Part shown: positions 1 to 9,768 of the stretch, piece after piece
How the letters are laid out: every line of letters starts with the position of its first letter
Numbering within the stretch: position 1 is the stretch's first letter
Origin: Auxenochlorella pyrenoidosa
Taxonomy: Eukaryota; Chlorophyta; Trebouxiophyceae; Chlorellales; Chlorellaceae
NCBI GenBank assembly: GCA_001430745.1
Contig: KQ482061.1
Coordinates: 1,114,763-1,125,921 of the forward strand
Length of the DNA stretch: 11,159 nt
Reading direction: 5' to 3'
Notes under the pieces: model-generated
What the model saw: the letters and a program-made list of their open reading frames with translations, nothing else
Databases searched by the model: none
Told to the model about the DNA's origin: nothing
Position numbers and translations under genes: made by a program

Positions 1-156
1 CTTGGTGCGGGGTGGGGGTGAGGAGGTGCTGAGAGCGGCTGGGCCAGGTCGAAGGCAGTAGCACCACCACCCGTGCGCTCGCGCATTCTGGTTCCGCCCC
101 TCCCACTGGAATAGAGCTCCATATCACCCCCACCCCACCCCCCCTCCCGGGCTCAC
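1..156 (-). other. Partial intron of the sulfurase-like gene
   Basis: The donor GTGAGC begins at 156, directly after the exon ending in ATCTCCTT (phase 2). No convincing acceptor followed by the expected YK.FG motif is visible down to position 1, so the intron appears to continue beyond the window. The intron is C/G-rich, with C runs around 127-148 on the plus strand. Confidence 0.7.
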
Positions 157-2171
157 AAGGAGATGCAGATGAAGTCGGCCGGCACCTGGCGCAGGCTGAC
201 TGGGTGGCAGGGCGCGTAGGCGGCGGTGTCCCACACCACCCGCCACTGGTGGCTGGGGGTTGACCTGGCCTGCACGGCCTGCACCCAGCCTGCCGGGTAC
301 ATCTGGCCGCAGAAGTTGTCATAGGCGGGGAAGGCAAAGAGGGAGAAGGCCGGGCCAGCAGCGCCGCCGTCAGCTTGTGCAGCGGTGCCCTCGGCAAGCG
401 CGGGCGTGGCGGCTGCAGCGCCTCCATTTGCCGCGGTGCTGTCGCCAGGCTGCAAGGGGAGGAGGATGTTCAGGCTGGCCCTCGACAGGTGCTCCTCCTC
501 ATCACTGCACTCGACGGGAAAGAGTTTCATGTAGGCTGTACCCGGCACACCCAAGTTGAGCTTTGAAGCCCAGGCAGCCAGCACCAGACCCACGCCCACG
601 CCCACCCTGCCACCCCCACCCGAGCCACGCTGCCGGCCAGCCATTCCTCCACCTCTTGCTCTGTGAGCGGCATCACGGATGCGCCGTGCCCCTTGGCATA
701 CTCCCGAATGCCTGCCCGGGGGTGAGAGGGTGGGACGCCGGTGCGGCGGGTGAGGACTCTGTCCCAGGAGCTGCACGGGGAGGTGCCTGGAGGCCGCGTT
801 TTCCCTGCTTGCGGCCCGCAGTGTGGCTCTCACCCAGCACGCTCTTGTGGTTGCAGCGGGTGTAGGCAAACTGGCTGGCGGGGCCCCAGGGGAACATCTC
901 GCCCACCAGCTGCAGGGCGCCAGTGGCGCTGCAAAGCGCGGCCGACAGCATAGCTAGTGGGGATGTGGAGGCGGGCAGCACGGCTCCGCAGGTCGTACAA
1001 CATTCCTCTAGCCACCTTTCACGACTCTTTTGCAAATCGACTGCCTGACAGCTGCTGCTTTTGCATCCGGTTATGCAAGGGCCTGGCCAGTGCAAGTTGC
1101 CATGCATCTCTTGGCCTGGGCCCCAGCCCTGAGAACGTTTCGCTTAGGCCCGGCCTCCCCCGAGCGAGGCGCAGCCGCCCGCCCACCTGCGCGTGAAGAC
1201 CAGGTCGTACTGGGCTGGGTCGGCGTCGAACAAGCGCAGCAGGGCGGCACGCACGGCCTCCACGGCGCGCAAGGCGCGCATGGAGGAGGGCGTGATGGAG
1301 TGGGGGTTGCCGTAGGCCGACTGGCACAGGTCCTGCATGCAGGGTGACCCCGGGGAGGGGCCCAGGCGGCACGGTGCCAAAGTTGGACCAGGTGCTGCCT
1401 GATGGCGGCGGCAGGGCGGGGTTTATGGAGGCCGGCGCGATGAGGAACAGCGATGCCCTGTGGGACAACTGCAAGGGCACCATGGACCCCGCAGGAATGG
1501 CCTCGGTACCTGCTGGATGGCTTCAATCTGGCTGCTCAGGTACAGGCCTGCTGGGGCGCAGGGAGGGACAGCTGACGCTGAGAATGAGTGCGGATGCTGC
1601 TACCACGTGCGCCCCAGGGAATCGTAAGTGTCCGATCCTGCCCCGCCTAAACGCATTCACCCGGCGCTGTGCACCAGATTAGGCAGAAGGAACAGGTGTG
1701 ATCAGCGCCTGGCCACGGCCCACCGCTGCCAGTGAAGTCCAAGTAGTGCTCCCGCCCCAGCCGCGGCTGCACCTCTCTTGCGTACAGCTCGTCGATGCGG
1801 CCGCCGTAGCCGTACCCCGGGAAGCTGCAGCAGGGGAGGGAGCCGGGTGGTGCAACCCAGGTGATGGGGTTGTTGCAAGTGCGTCGAGGTGCCTCCAGGG
1901 GGGTCTTCCAGACACAGGGGCTGCAAGCACGCCGTGGAGAGATTCATGTTGACACGCCATGAACGTACCGTGCCAGGAAGTCCCGCTTGGCAGCCGCCAT
2001 GTCGGCGAGCTGTGCCGGCAGCCGCGCTGCTAGTGCCGGCAGCCCATGTGCTTGCTCCACACCATCTGCATGTGCCTGTGGCTGATCACCAACAATGTGT
2101 CTTGGGTTATTTTCCAAAACCATCCCTGGAAGAGGGGTTGGACCACCTGCCGATTTGTTGACATGGCACAT
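1..2171 (-). CDS. Molybdenum cofactor sulfurase-like class V aminotransferase, 5' part (seven exons, runs off left edge)
   Basis: Exons on the minus strand: 2171(or 2000)-1969, 1824-1724, 1550-1510, 1332-1187, 928-834, 711-620, 449-157. All introns are GT-AG and all phases match. Joined motifs run in the family order: FLARFPGYGYGGRIDEL, YLDFTGSAGLYLSSQIEAI, YGNPHSITPSS, YDLVFTRSATGALQLVGEMF, NHKSVLGIREYAKGHGAS, FSLFAFPAYDNFCGQMYP, VVWDTAAYAP and PADFICIS. These are hallmarks of the NifS-like PLP domain of Moco sulfurases (ABA3/MOCOS) and related stand-alone class V aminotransferases. By family knowledge, His of NHKS stacks on PLP and Asp of WDTAAY contacts the pyridine nitrogen. The Schiff-base Lys of the usual SFYK.FG.PTG motif would start the next exon, outside the window, so catalytic competence and any C-terminal MOSC domain cannot be judged. 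Exon 7 opens with about 34 residues rich in Ala and Gly before the conserved FAFPA. The start is unresolved: ATG 2000 has a good context (GACATGG) and suits the family length; ATG 2171 is in the same open frame. Confidence 0.85.
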
Positions 2172-2706
2172 GGGGACCAGGCAAATGTGGCGGCAGCGGC
2201 GTGATGCCCCAGCAGCAACGGCAGCGGCGGAAGGGTTGCTGGAGAGTGTCGTGCCGGGTGGGCATACCTCGATTGATCACTCAAGCCTCGAATGTGCTCA
2301 GATAGCGCACGGGGTTGGAACACGGGAGTTTGCGCCAAGGTGCTTCCCGCTCGGCGCCTGGTCGACAGCCTCCTTTCAACTTGTTCTCCTAGGAATGCTT
2401 GCAAAAACGGGAGATAAAGCTGCACATAAGGCAAGGCGCGTGCAAGCGCGGCCTACAAGTCAGGCACTTGGCAGCGCCAGCTGGCCGCGGCAGGTGTCGG
2501 TGCCGCACTGCGCACTGTGGCAAAAGAGTGCTGTGGAGCGTTACGGATGCAGGGCCGCAGAAACACGAAGAAATCAGTTCATGTGTTCAAAACTTCAGTG
2601 CTCAATTAGGAGAAAGTATCACTGCTCGTGGGACGCATCAGGCACAAGGTGGGCAGCCAGCAGTGCACGAACGTGCTGCACCGGCATGCGGCAGCAAGGA
2701 ACTGCA
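2172..2706. other. Intergenic: permease 3' UTR and sulfurase-like gene 5' region
   Basis: No gene was recognised here. The stretch must hold the 3' UTR of the upstream permease gene and the promoter or 5' UTR of the sulfurase-like gene, both on the minus strand. I looked for the green algal poly(A) element TGTAA in minus orientation (TTACA on plus) and found none, so the permease transcript end cannot be placed. A good-looking donor (CGAG/GTATGC reading minus, near 2268) exists, but its phase does not fit the next usable acceptors. Confidence 0.5.
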
Positions 2707-5700
2707 TCAGCTGCACCCCAGGCTCTCCACCAGGGCATACCCAGAGGCATACAGCCCGAAGAGAGAGAATAGCAGGCTAACGGGCACCAGCATTTTGAGC
2801 AGCGCCTTCTCCCAGAGGTGAATTCCCGGCAGCAGGACCAGGCCGAAGAGTGCTGGTAGACTGTAGGGTGCTGCCACATCACCCACGGCCGCAATGATCG
2901 CAACCACCAGGTCGAATTTCGGCACCGCCGCAGCCACCAGGGAGCTGCACTGGGCAGAAGCAACCAGGGGAGCGGGGGCAGACAGTTGGCAGCATGCAGG
3001 TGGCAGGCGGGGAGGTGCACCTGCAGCATGCTCCGCCGTGGCCACTGGAAAGCCGCGTGCAGCTGTCCGTGATTTGTTTGGATGCTTGCTGACTCCAGCC
3101 AACTTTCATACACTCTGCGGCATTGCAGCAGCTCCTTCAGCTCCGCTCTCACCTCGTTGCGATGCACGCGCAGGAGAGCAGACCCCAGGACGCCCTGCGG
3201 CCCAGGCGGGGGCAGGCGTCCTCCAGCCGCGACAGCCAGGGGCGGCCCAGCCGCATGGCCAGGTCGGTGAACACGTTGCTGTTCAAGCAGTCTGCAGCGG
3301 AGGAACGACATGTAACGTGAGCCATGATATCAGGCGTGCATGCCTGCAACAAGGCTGCAGCCAGCTGGCTGTACACTGGACGATACAACTTGCAGAAAGC
3401 CAGCGCACGGCCTATCATCGTCGTGCCTGGCCCTCTGGCCAGCCCATGGGCCACCCGGCCCGTTGCTGGTCATCCGTTGCACTGGTCAGCTGCGCTCGAC
3501 TGGCCTCCCCAGTGCCCCCCTCCCTCACACGCGACCAGGCAGCGGGCCAGCAGCGCCACGTTGATCAGGCGGGACACCAGGCCGGGGGGCAGCACGCTGG
3601 TGATGGGCTTGCTGTGGTCAAAGTGCGGGCCCAGCTTGGAGTAGGCGGTCACGCCTGCACAGCAAGAAGGCAGGCCAAGCATGGCGGTTCCCGGAAGCCC
3701 TTGCGAGCAGCACTGAGCGTGCCAACAGCAGCGCATCCACTCGGCACAAGTCGTTCACCAGCTGCACCACTGACCCAACCGGCCGAGGGCAGCAGCGGCA
3801 GCGGCGGCGCACCCAGCAGCACGTAGAAGACGGTCATCAGTCCGTCGGCCACCTCGGCGGCAAAGCGGAACTCCTCGCGGTGCGCCATGCCCGACACGTA
3901 GCGCATCCAGTTGACCTGCCCGCCAAACTGCGACAGCCGCCAGGGTGGTGGGCAGGCAGTAAGGCGGCAGCTCTGCAGCACTCAGATGGCATCAAGGCAT
4001 GGCATGGCATGCACGCTCACATCTCCCAGTCAGACTTTTCACCCAAGCAGCTTGCGCTGCCCAGGCGCAGCCCTGCTCACCGCAAATGACAGGTTAAGGG
4101 CGGCAATCAGGCCCTCAATGGCCCGCGTCTCCGGGGGCGGCAGCAGGGAGGTGAGCGCCAGCTGGTCCCCAGGCATCGCAAGCAGCTTGATGAGCGTGGC
4201 AAAGACTGCGGGGGGAGCCAGGGAAGGGCGGCGCTGAGCGGGCGAGGGGCTCACGAGGTACGCAGCAGCACTTCTGCAGCCTCTGCCTACTGGCCTGCAT
4301 GGCTGGGTTGTGCGCCTGAAGGAGGCAGTGCAGTCACCTGCGGAGATCATGCAGCCTGTGGCCGCCAGGGACATCCACCCAACGTCATGCAGGTTCTGCA
4401 TGCAGGGGTGGCAGCACAGTACGGCAGGCATGTAATTGCCTTAAGCGGCAGTTGAGGCAATCTCCAGAACACCCAGCACGGCTTACATAGGACAGTCGCA
4501 GAACCCTGTAGCAGAGCGCAGCGGCTGCTGTACTGAACCCCCTCTGCTGCTGACCTGGATCTGCGCCAGCGGCAGCATGAGCAGGGCGATGACTGCAGAG
4601 GCCGCCACAGTGCCCAGCCCTGGGAGGACCTGCAGGGCACGGGGGCTGCGCTCTGCTTGCTTCTGCTCGCCACTGTGGTTGTCGCCTGCCTGCGATGAGC
4701 GGTGCCTGTCTGCGATGGCGCCATGCTCGCCGTCTACACCCCCTCTGTTGGTGCCGCCAGCCGGCCAACGCGCCACCGCCCCTGCCAGCTGTGCCTTGCC
4801 TGCTGCAGTGCCAGCATGCACGTGATGTGCAGGGCTATGGGGTCCACCAGGATTGTCGTGTAGACGACGCCATACACCAGGTGCCTCCCCGTCTTGCCCA
4901 GCGCGGCAGCACCAATCTCATCCATGGTGGCGGCGCTGGGCAGCGCCACTGCCAGCTTGGAGAAGAGCACGCCCAGGTAGCCGCATCCCAGGCCAAACAG
5001 CGCAAGCAACACAAAGCTGACCTGGTGCAGGGGGGCCACAGGGGACAGCCAGGAGGATGCTCAGCTCGCGGCGCGGGAGGGCATCAGCATATGTTTGCAG
5101 CCTGTGTCTTGGGCCAGCCGAGGTGTTGCTCACTGCGACACCGCCATGCAGGGGCGACTGGTGCAAGGTGCATGCATGGGACCTCATGGGAAGGGGGCGC
5201 TTGGTGAGCAGGCACGCAGGCATGCACCCACCAGCCAGCCCAGCCGCGCAAAGACGCTGGGCAGTGACAGCGCGCCAATCCCAAACATGTCGGCCAGCAG
5301 CAGGCCTGCAGGCGGGTGCAAGGGAGCAGCAAATCGATGTGGGACCAAGCGGCTTGGGGGAGCAATACACTGCGAAAGAATGCCCAATCTGTCTGTGGAC
5401 AGCATCTAGCAGGGTTCGGAGTACATGCCTCCACAAGCCCTCATGCCAGCCGTAATTCACCTGCCGTCAGGCCCCAGGGGTTGCCCGCCGGGTGCAGCGA
5501 GCCGCCGGCAGCAGATGTGGGTGCTGCGCCAGCAGTTGCTGTGCTGAACGAGGCCGAGGAGGCGAGCAAGACGACCTGTTGGGCAGCAACTGACTTGGAA
5601 GCAGTGCTGGCTTGCAGGGGCACCACCTCTAGCGATCCCGCTTCAACTGTGGACGACGCTGGCAGTGGCGGCGGCAGCGGCGGCGGGTTGTCCAGGGCCC

Positions 5701-5764
5701 CGCTCCTCCCGGCATCGACGTGCAGCAGGAGCGGCGCATTCTCGGCGGGGTCTCTGCCGGGCAT
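2707..5764 (-). CDS. AAAP-family amino acid/auxin permease-like transporter, complete (ten exons, 491 aa)
   Basis: Exons (minus): 5764-5461, 5305-5232, 5021-4800, 4629-4555, 4395-4338, 4205-4081, 3927-3813, 3654-3529, 3291-3153, 2944-2707; stop TGA at 2709-2707. All phases join to one 1476-nt frame. A hydrophilic N-terminus (1-101) precedes about 11 hydrophobic segments, near residues 102-126, 127-153, 174-199, 204-224, 231-254, 273-300, 312-331, 350-370, 400-420, 425-451 and 458-483. Family-like stretches include NPWGLTAGLLLADMFGIGAL, FARLGWL, LPLAQIQNLHDVGWMS, LNLSFAFGGQVNW, VAYCLNSNVFTDL and YSLPALFGLVLL, which match the amino acid/auxin permease (SLC32/36/38-related) fold, normally proton- or ion-coupled amino acid uptake. 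The substrate and membrane cannot be told from sequence. Intron 3 uses a GC donor (CAG/GCAAGG). Met 5764 is the only ATG of the first-exon frame, which stays open upstream to about 6060. I am confident in the family, less so in the start. Confidence 0.92.
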
Positions 5765-6370
5765 TTCACTGCTGGTGCGCTCGCGCGCGGAAAAAAAGTC
5801 AGCCGAGCGGGCACCAGCCAAAACGCTCGCCTGCTGCGGCTGTGAAACCGTGTGCGTTGCTTCGATGTGAAACGTTGAGCGCCGAAGGAGCCAGGTGCTC
5901 TTGCCGGGCAAACATGCAATTGCCGCTGGCGCCACCGAGGCCGCCAGGCTGTCGCCGGCGCCCCCAGGCAAAGGCCTGGCAAAGGGCCGATGAAAAGAGT
6001 GGGTGGATATCACTGGGCTTGAGTTTGTCAGCTGTGGAGAGGTCTGTTCTCGATCAATCTACCTTCCCTGCTTCATCATGTGCAGAGTTGAGCCAGGGGA
6101 ATCAAGTCAACGGACAGCACTTGCGCTCTCCCGCCCAGGTTGCAGTGCCTGTCAGAACAAAACATGCAGGAGTATGACATATGCAGCAGGACCTGATGCG
6201 CAAACACCTGCGAACTTGCGAATGCACCTGTCGAGGGTGCATGCACCGTGCCGCAGCGGTGCTCACCACTGCTGCCCCGCCGCCAGCCTGGCAGCTTCCG
6301 GCAGCTACCCGAATTCCAATCCAGGCTGCCGCGTATCTCAGTATTTTGGCGCACACACGCCCTCGGCACC
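5765..6370. promoter_or_regulatory. Candidate divergent promoter region between permease and small plus-strand gene
   Basis: This 606-bp gap has no recognised coding sequence. It must contain the 5' UTR and promoter of the minus-strand permease and, if real, those of the plus-strand candidate starting at 6371. The permease reading frame stays open on the minus strand up to about 6060 but contains no ATG there, so part may be 5' UTR. I see no clear TATA box or repeated operator-like motif. The promoter role is inferred from gene orientation only. Confidence 0.35.
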
Positions 6371-6711
6371 ATGATCACGCCCTGCGCAGTGCTCTTCAGC
6401 CGCGGCGCCGCTCTCAAGCGCAAGGCAGACGGTCCCGGGGTGCGTTTTCTGCGCCGCTTCCACGCTCGCAGCTTGTTGTTGATGATCAGGAGCTACATGC
6501 CGAGATTGTAGGATCAAACTCGCTTCGCCCTCGGTTGTCGTGCTCGCTGCTCCTGCAGGTGGAGGGTGTGGGGCCCTCTGGCACCTCTGGTGCATCATGC
6601 TTGATCGAGAAGCCCGGCGTTGAGGCGCCCAAGATGCCGATGCAGTCTTGCAGCCTGGCAGCCCGCCCTTGCAGCTCGGCGCCGCCGGCGCAGACCGCCC
6701 AGGAGGCCTGA
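6371..6711 (+). CDS. Candidate small two-exon protein, 73 aa, function unknown
   Basis: Exon 1 is 6371-6439 (23 codons) and exon 2 is 6559-6711 (51 codons including TGA). The 119-nt intron runs from donor GTGCGT at 6440 to a pyrimidine-rich acceptor ending CTCCTGCAG at 6558; both boundaries are phase 0. The ATG has a good eukaryotic context (GGCACCATGA). About 82-84% of third codon positions are G or C in both exons, similar to the confident genes. The protein starts MITPCAVLFSRGAALKRKAD, has a basic KRK patch, then a Pro/Ala/Ser/Cys-rich tail ending AQTAQEA, with no domain, signal peptide or membrane segment I recognise. A TGTAA element lies 194 nt after the stop. Further 5' exons are possible. 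The alternatives are a non-coding transcript or chance; the unspliced reading would give 46 aa. No function is proposed. Confidence 0.4.
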
Positions 6712-7486
6712 TCCCGCCCGCTAGCGCATCAATTTTGCAAGGCGCATCGAGTATGCAAGTCAATGTCTCGTTAGCCGCTTTCACCTTTCTCTAAATCCCT
6801 CTGAAACTCACAGCCAACCAACATGTTGTACCGGCATGCGCGCCTTCTTGCCTCGGCGTTCACCGCTGCCAGTGCCACACCCCGCTGTACATCTTCAGGC
6901 AAACTGTAAACTTAGCTGAAACTGCAAACTTACCCCTGCTGCAATGCGCAAGTTGAGACTGTTGCCGGGTACAAACGGCTTCATGCAGCTCAGGGTGTGT
7001 CAGCGGTGCCGCTGCTGTCGTCAGGTGCGGTTGTGCCGCAACGCATCCTCTGCGTGCCGCCTGGCAAGGCACACCTAGCATGGTCGACCGCTCGGATGCA
7101 CACTGTACCGGCCCTGCTTTGCGCTGCCGGTAAGCCATTTATCAAAGCACGGTTCAGAGAGGTCAAGAGCGCTTTGCATGCTGCAGCACCGCCAGCGCAG
7201 CCATGGTCTGCGCAGGCCATGCAGGTGGACCCCCCCGCACTGCTCTTCCTTGCGCTCTCCCTATTGCCATCCTTTCAGCCGTGGCTTCAGCAATGAGTGG
7301 CCTCTGGGTGCGCCGTTCCATAAGAATGATTGCACAGTTGTTATAAATTCCCAAATGTCGATGACTTGCAGGTGTGCTTGCCAAACAACCAGCACGTGCC
7401 CAGCTAGCCAAAGCAAGGCCATGATCCTCCTGCAAGCGGACGACGGCTTTCAGCCTCCGCAACTTGGCTTGGCCTTGCATGCAGCG
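6712..7486. other. Intergenic between convergent gene ends
   Basis: No gene was recognised. The left part would be the 3' UTR of the plus-strand candidate (TGTAA at 6905). The right part is the 3' UTR of the minus-strand hydrolase. No TTACA (minus-strand TGTAA) was found between 7486 and 6781, so the hydrolase must use another or a variant poly(A) signal. A locally AT-richer patch lies at about 7320-7360. Open frames here look like chance products of GC-rich sequence. Confidence 0.45.
6905..6909 (+). terminator. Putative TGTAA polyadenylation element of the small plus-strand gene
   Basis: TGTAA is the usual near-upstream poly(A) element in chlorophyte mRNAs. It lies on the plus strand 194 nt after the TGA at 6711, with cleavage expected some 10-20 nt further on. 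A five-base word occurs by chance, so this is only supportive. Confidence 0.35.
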
Positions 7487-9768
7487 CTACTCCTCGGCAG
7501 CCGTGGGGGTGGGCGAGGCAGGGACGGCACGCGGCCCCGCCTTGCCGCTCACAACCTCGTCAAAAAACTCGAGCAGCCGCCGGTTGGTGTCGTCCAGGTG
7601 GCGCCGCGCCGGCAGGTGCCTGGCGCGCGGCAGCATCACGACGCGGCTGCCGGGCAGGGAGCGCTCGGCCCCCGCGACGATGGCCTTGCCCGACCAGAAG
7701 CAGTCGTGCTCGGCAGCCACCACCAGCGCGGGCGCCCGGAAGCGGTGCAGCTGCTCAGGGGTGAACCCGCCAGGGCCACCGGGCATTTGCGGGTAGCGCA
7801 CAATATGTCTGCAGTGGATGAGCCGAGGCAGGCCGGGGCGCTTGTGAGTGCCGGGGCGCAGGCAGAGAGCAATATGCGCGCTGGATTGCCACCAGGCAGT
7901 TGGGGGCACCCAGCGAAGCCGGAAACCTGCAGCCGCTGAGCACTATGGCCAGCAGGAGACTGCTGCAGCGCAGGCTGCGCTCTGCAGGGTGCATTGCACG
8001 CCCCTGGCCGCTGGTCGCCCCTCTTTCTTTCCTCTCTGAGCAAAGCACAGCGAGCTGCCAGCACCCGCTCCCTGCCGGTTGCCCCCCCAGCTGCCGCCCC
8101 AAGACCGGGCGAGCTCACTGCCAGGACAGCAGGATGAAGCCCAGGTCTCGGTCAGGCTCGTCCACCATGGGGCTCATGGCCAGCCGGCCGGTCCAGCGGC
8201 AGGGGAGCAGGCGGTAGAGCATGGAGGGCAGCAGCACCTTGAGCAGCACACTCCAGTTGTCGACTGATTGGGGGGGGAGGGCGGGGCGGGCGGCGGAGGC
8301 GGGGGGGTTGTGGGGGTTTGTCGCGGGCAAGGCAAGCACAGCTCTGCTGCTGAATCCCGCAGCACCCATGAAACAGTATGAAGAGCTTGTCTGCAAGCAG
8401 GGCTGCAAGCGCAGCTGGCACCGCAGCACGGCACCCTGCCACGGCCCAGCAAGGCCTGCAGCAGCCAGGCCAGCCGTGCTGCGGGCTTACTGGGGGCCAG
8501 CCCGCCGGGCACCACCAGGGCAGCGGCCCCGACAGCCTCTGGCGCCACCGCAGCCAGGTCCAGCAGGGCGGCGCCCCCCCAGGACAGGCCGATGTGCAGC
8601 GGGGCCGGGCCGGCGGGGGCGCCAGGGCCGGCCAGCTGCAGGGCCTGCAGCACCTCGAGGCACCACCGCCCTGTGTCGTGGCTGGCCGGCTCCAGCTCAG
8701 CCACGTCCTCGCTGCGGCTGCCGGCTGCGCGCGCGGCAGCAGGTGGGAGGGCAACAGCCATGATCTGGTGGGTGGCGTGTGCTCAACGAGGCCTGGACAT
8801 CAATAGCTGCCGGCTGGGCAAGTTTGGCTGGCATGCACAGCAGGCTGTAAATGCGGGACCGGCGAGCAAGGCTGGCTGGACCCGCCGGCATCGGCACCTG
8901 CCGTCCCCCTCCCTCTGATCTATCGAGCGGGGACACCACTTTAGGCGCAGGCAGGCGGCACCAAAGCCACCGCCCTCTTGCCTTGAGCGGGGAAGTCGGC
9001 GCAGTAGATGCGGAAGCGCCCCGACTCGACCAGCGGCGCGAAGAAGTCCAGCATGTAGGGGGAGGGAGCTGCGAGGGGGGGGGGGGGGGCGGCTCAAGGG
9101 GATGCGGGCACACAGCTGTTACGTGGCAGCACACTCCCTCAGGCCAGCATGCAGCTGGTGCAGCAGCAGCCTGCAGCGATAGGCATTCATATGGCATACC
9201 GCGAGTAGGCCTGCGGCATCCGCAGCGCACACGACTGGCGGCACCGAGCCAGTTCACGCAGCCAGGCCCGCAGCCAGGCTTAGAATGCGGCCCCTTCAAC
9301 AATTGCGCCACTGCAGGGGCTGAGCAACTGACCTCCCATTCCGTGCCAAATCACCAGTGGGGCGGCACCCTGCGGGCCGGCCATCCTGACTTGCACAGTG
9401 CCAAATCTGGCGGTCTGAACCTGCAGTTGGGGGGGGTTGTTGTTGCAAGTCAGCGCAGCATCGTCTACAGCCTCCCTGAAGCGCCTGCCTGCCAACGATG
9501 GATGACCAGGGCTGCAGCCATTTCAAAGTTCATGTGTGTTTGGTACTGCAGCACAGGGAACCTTGGACAGAGCAACATACCCCCGCACTGAGGGCAACTC
9601 GATCCTCCTTACCAGGCTCTCCTCATGCTTGAAGGTCAGCGAGGCCAGCATCCTATCATACAGCGCAGAAAGCTCGGCCTCCCCTGCCGCTGAGCGGTAG
9701 AAACTCGGCCGCGTCTGGCGGTGGGACTGCACGCCGTTGGCGGGCGGCTGCTCGTTAGCAGAGGGCAT
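7487..9768 (-). CDS. Alpha/beta hydrolase, complete (six exons, 343 aa), substrate unknown
   Basis: Exons (minus): 9768-9613, 9420-9333, 9068-8982, 8724-8491, 8263-8119, 7808-7487; stop TAG at 7489-7487. All phases agree. The fold elements come in order: a hydrophilic N-terminus with AELSALYDRMLASL; RFGTVQVRMAG leading into strand/oxyanion-hole motif LVIWHGMGA (residues 74-82); YCADFPAQAGSRSED (103-117); nucleophile elbow HIGLSWGGA with Ser158; a lid-like stretch (about 189-250); ALVVAAEHDCFW with acid Asp272; and PRARHLPA with His301. The Ser-Asp-His set argues for an active serine hydrolase. The layout resembles bacterial-type alpha/beta hydrolases with a D.xGxPGRS-like strand, but sequence alone does not give an esterase, lipase or other substrate. 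No clear signal peptide or membrane anchor was seen. Start ATG 9768 is the only ATG in the first-exon frame upstream of the conserved region. Intron 3 is best read as GC-AG (CAAG/GCAAGA). Confidence 0.9.
9075..9089 (+). repeat. G15 homopolymer (C15 in the transcript) at an intron acceptor
   Basis: Fifteen consecutive G on the plus strand form a C15 tract on the hydrolase transcript, four bases upstream of the CTCGCAG acceptor ending at 9069. It evidently serves as the polypyrimidine tract of intron 2. Length is likely to vary between alleles and to be error-prone in sequencing. Confidence 0.85.

Noticed and set aside
2269..2434. Possible extra 5' exon of the sulfurase-like gene ending in a CGAG/GTATGC donor
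   Set aside because: The frame has no ATG, and its phase 2 end does not match the acceptors that lead into the conserved reading frame near 2060.
2894..3826. 310-aa open frame on the plus strand
   Set aside because: It is antisense to permease exons 7-10 and their introns, has a low-complexity composition, and shows no recognisable domain.
5764..6013. Extended N-terminus of the permease from 6013
   Set aside because: The frame is open, but the codon at 6013 is GTG, not ATG. The only ATG in the exon is at 5764, so the upstream part is treated as 5' UTR.
7178..7939. 253-aa open frame on the plus strand
   Set aside because: Its second half is antisense to the last hydrolase exon, which carries clear catalytic motifs on the other strand.
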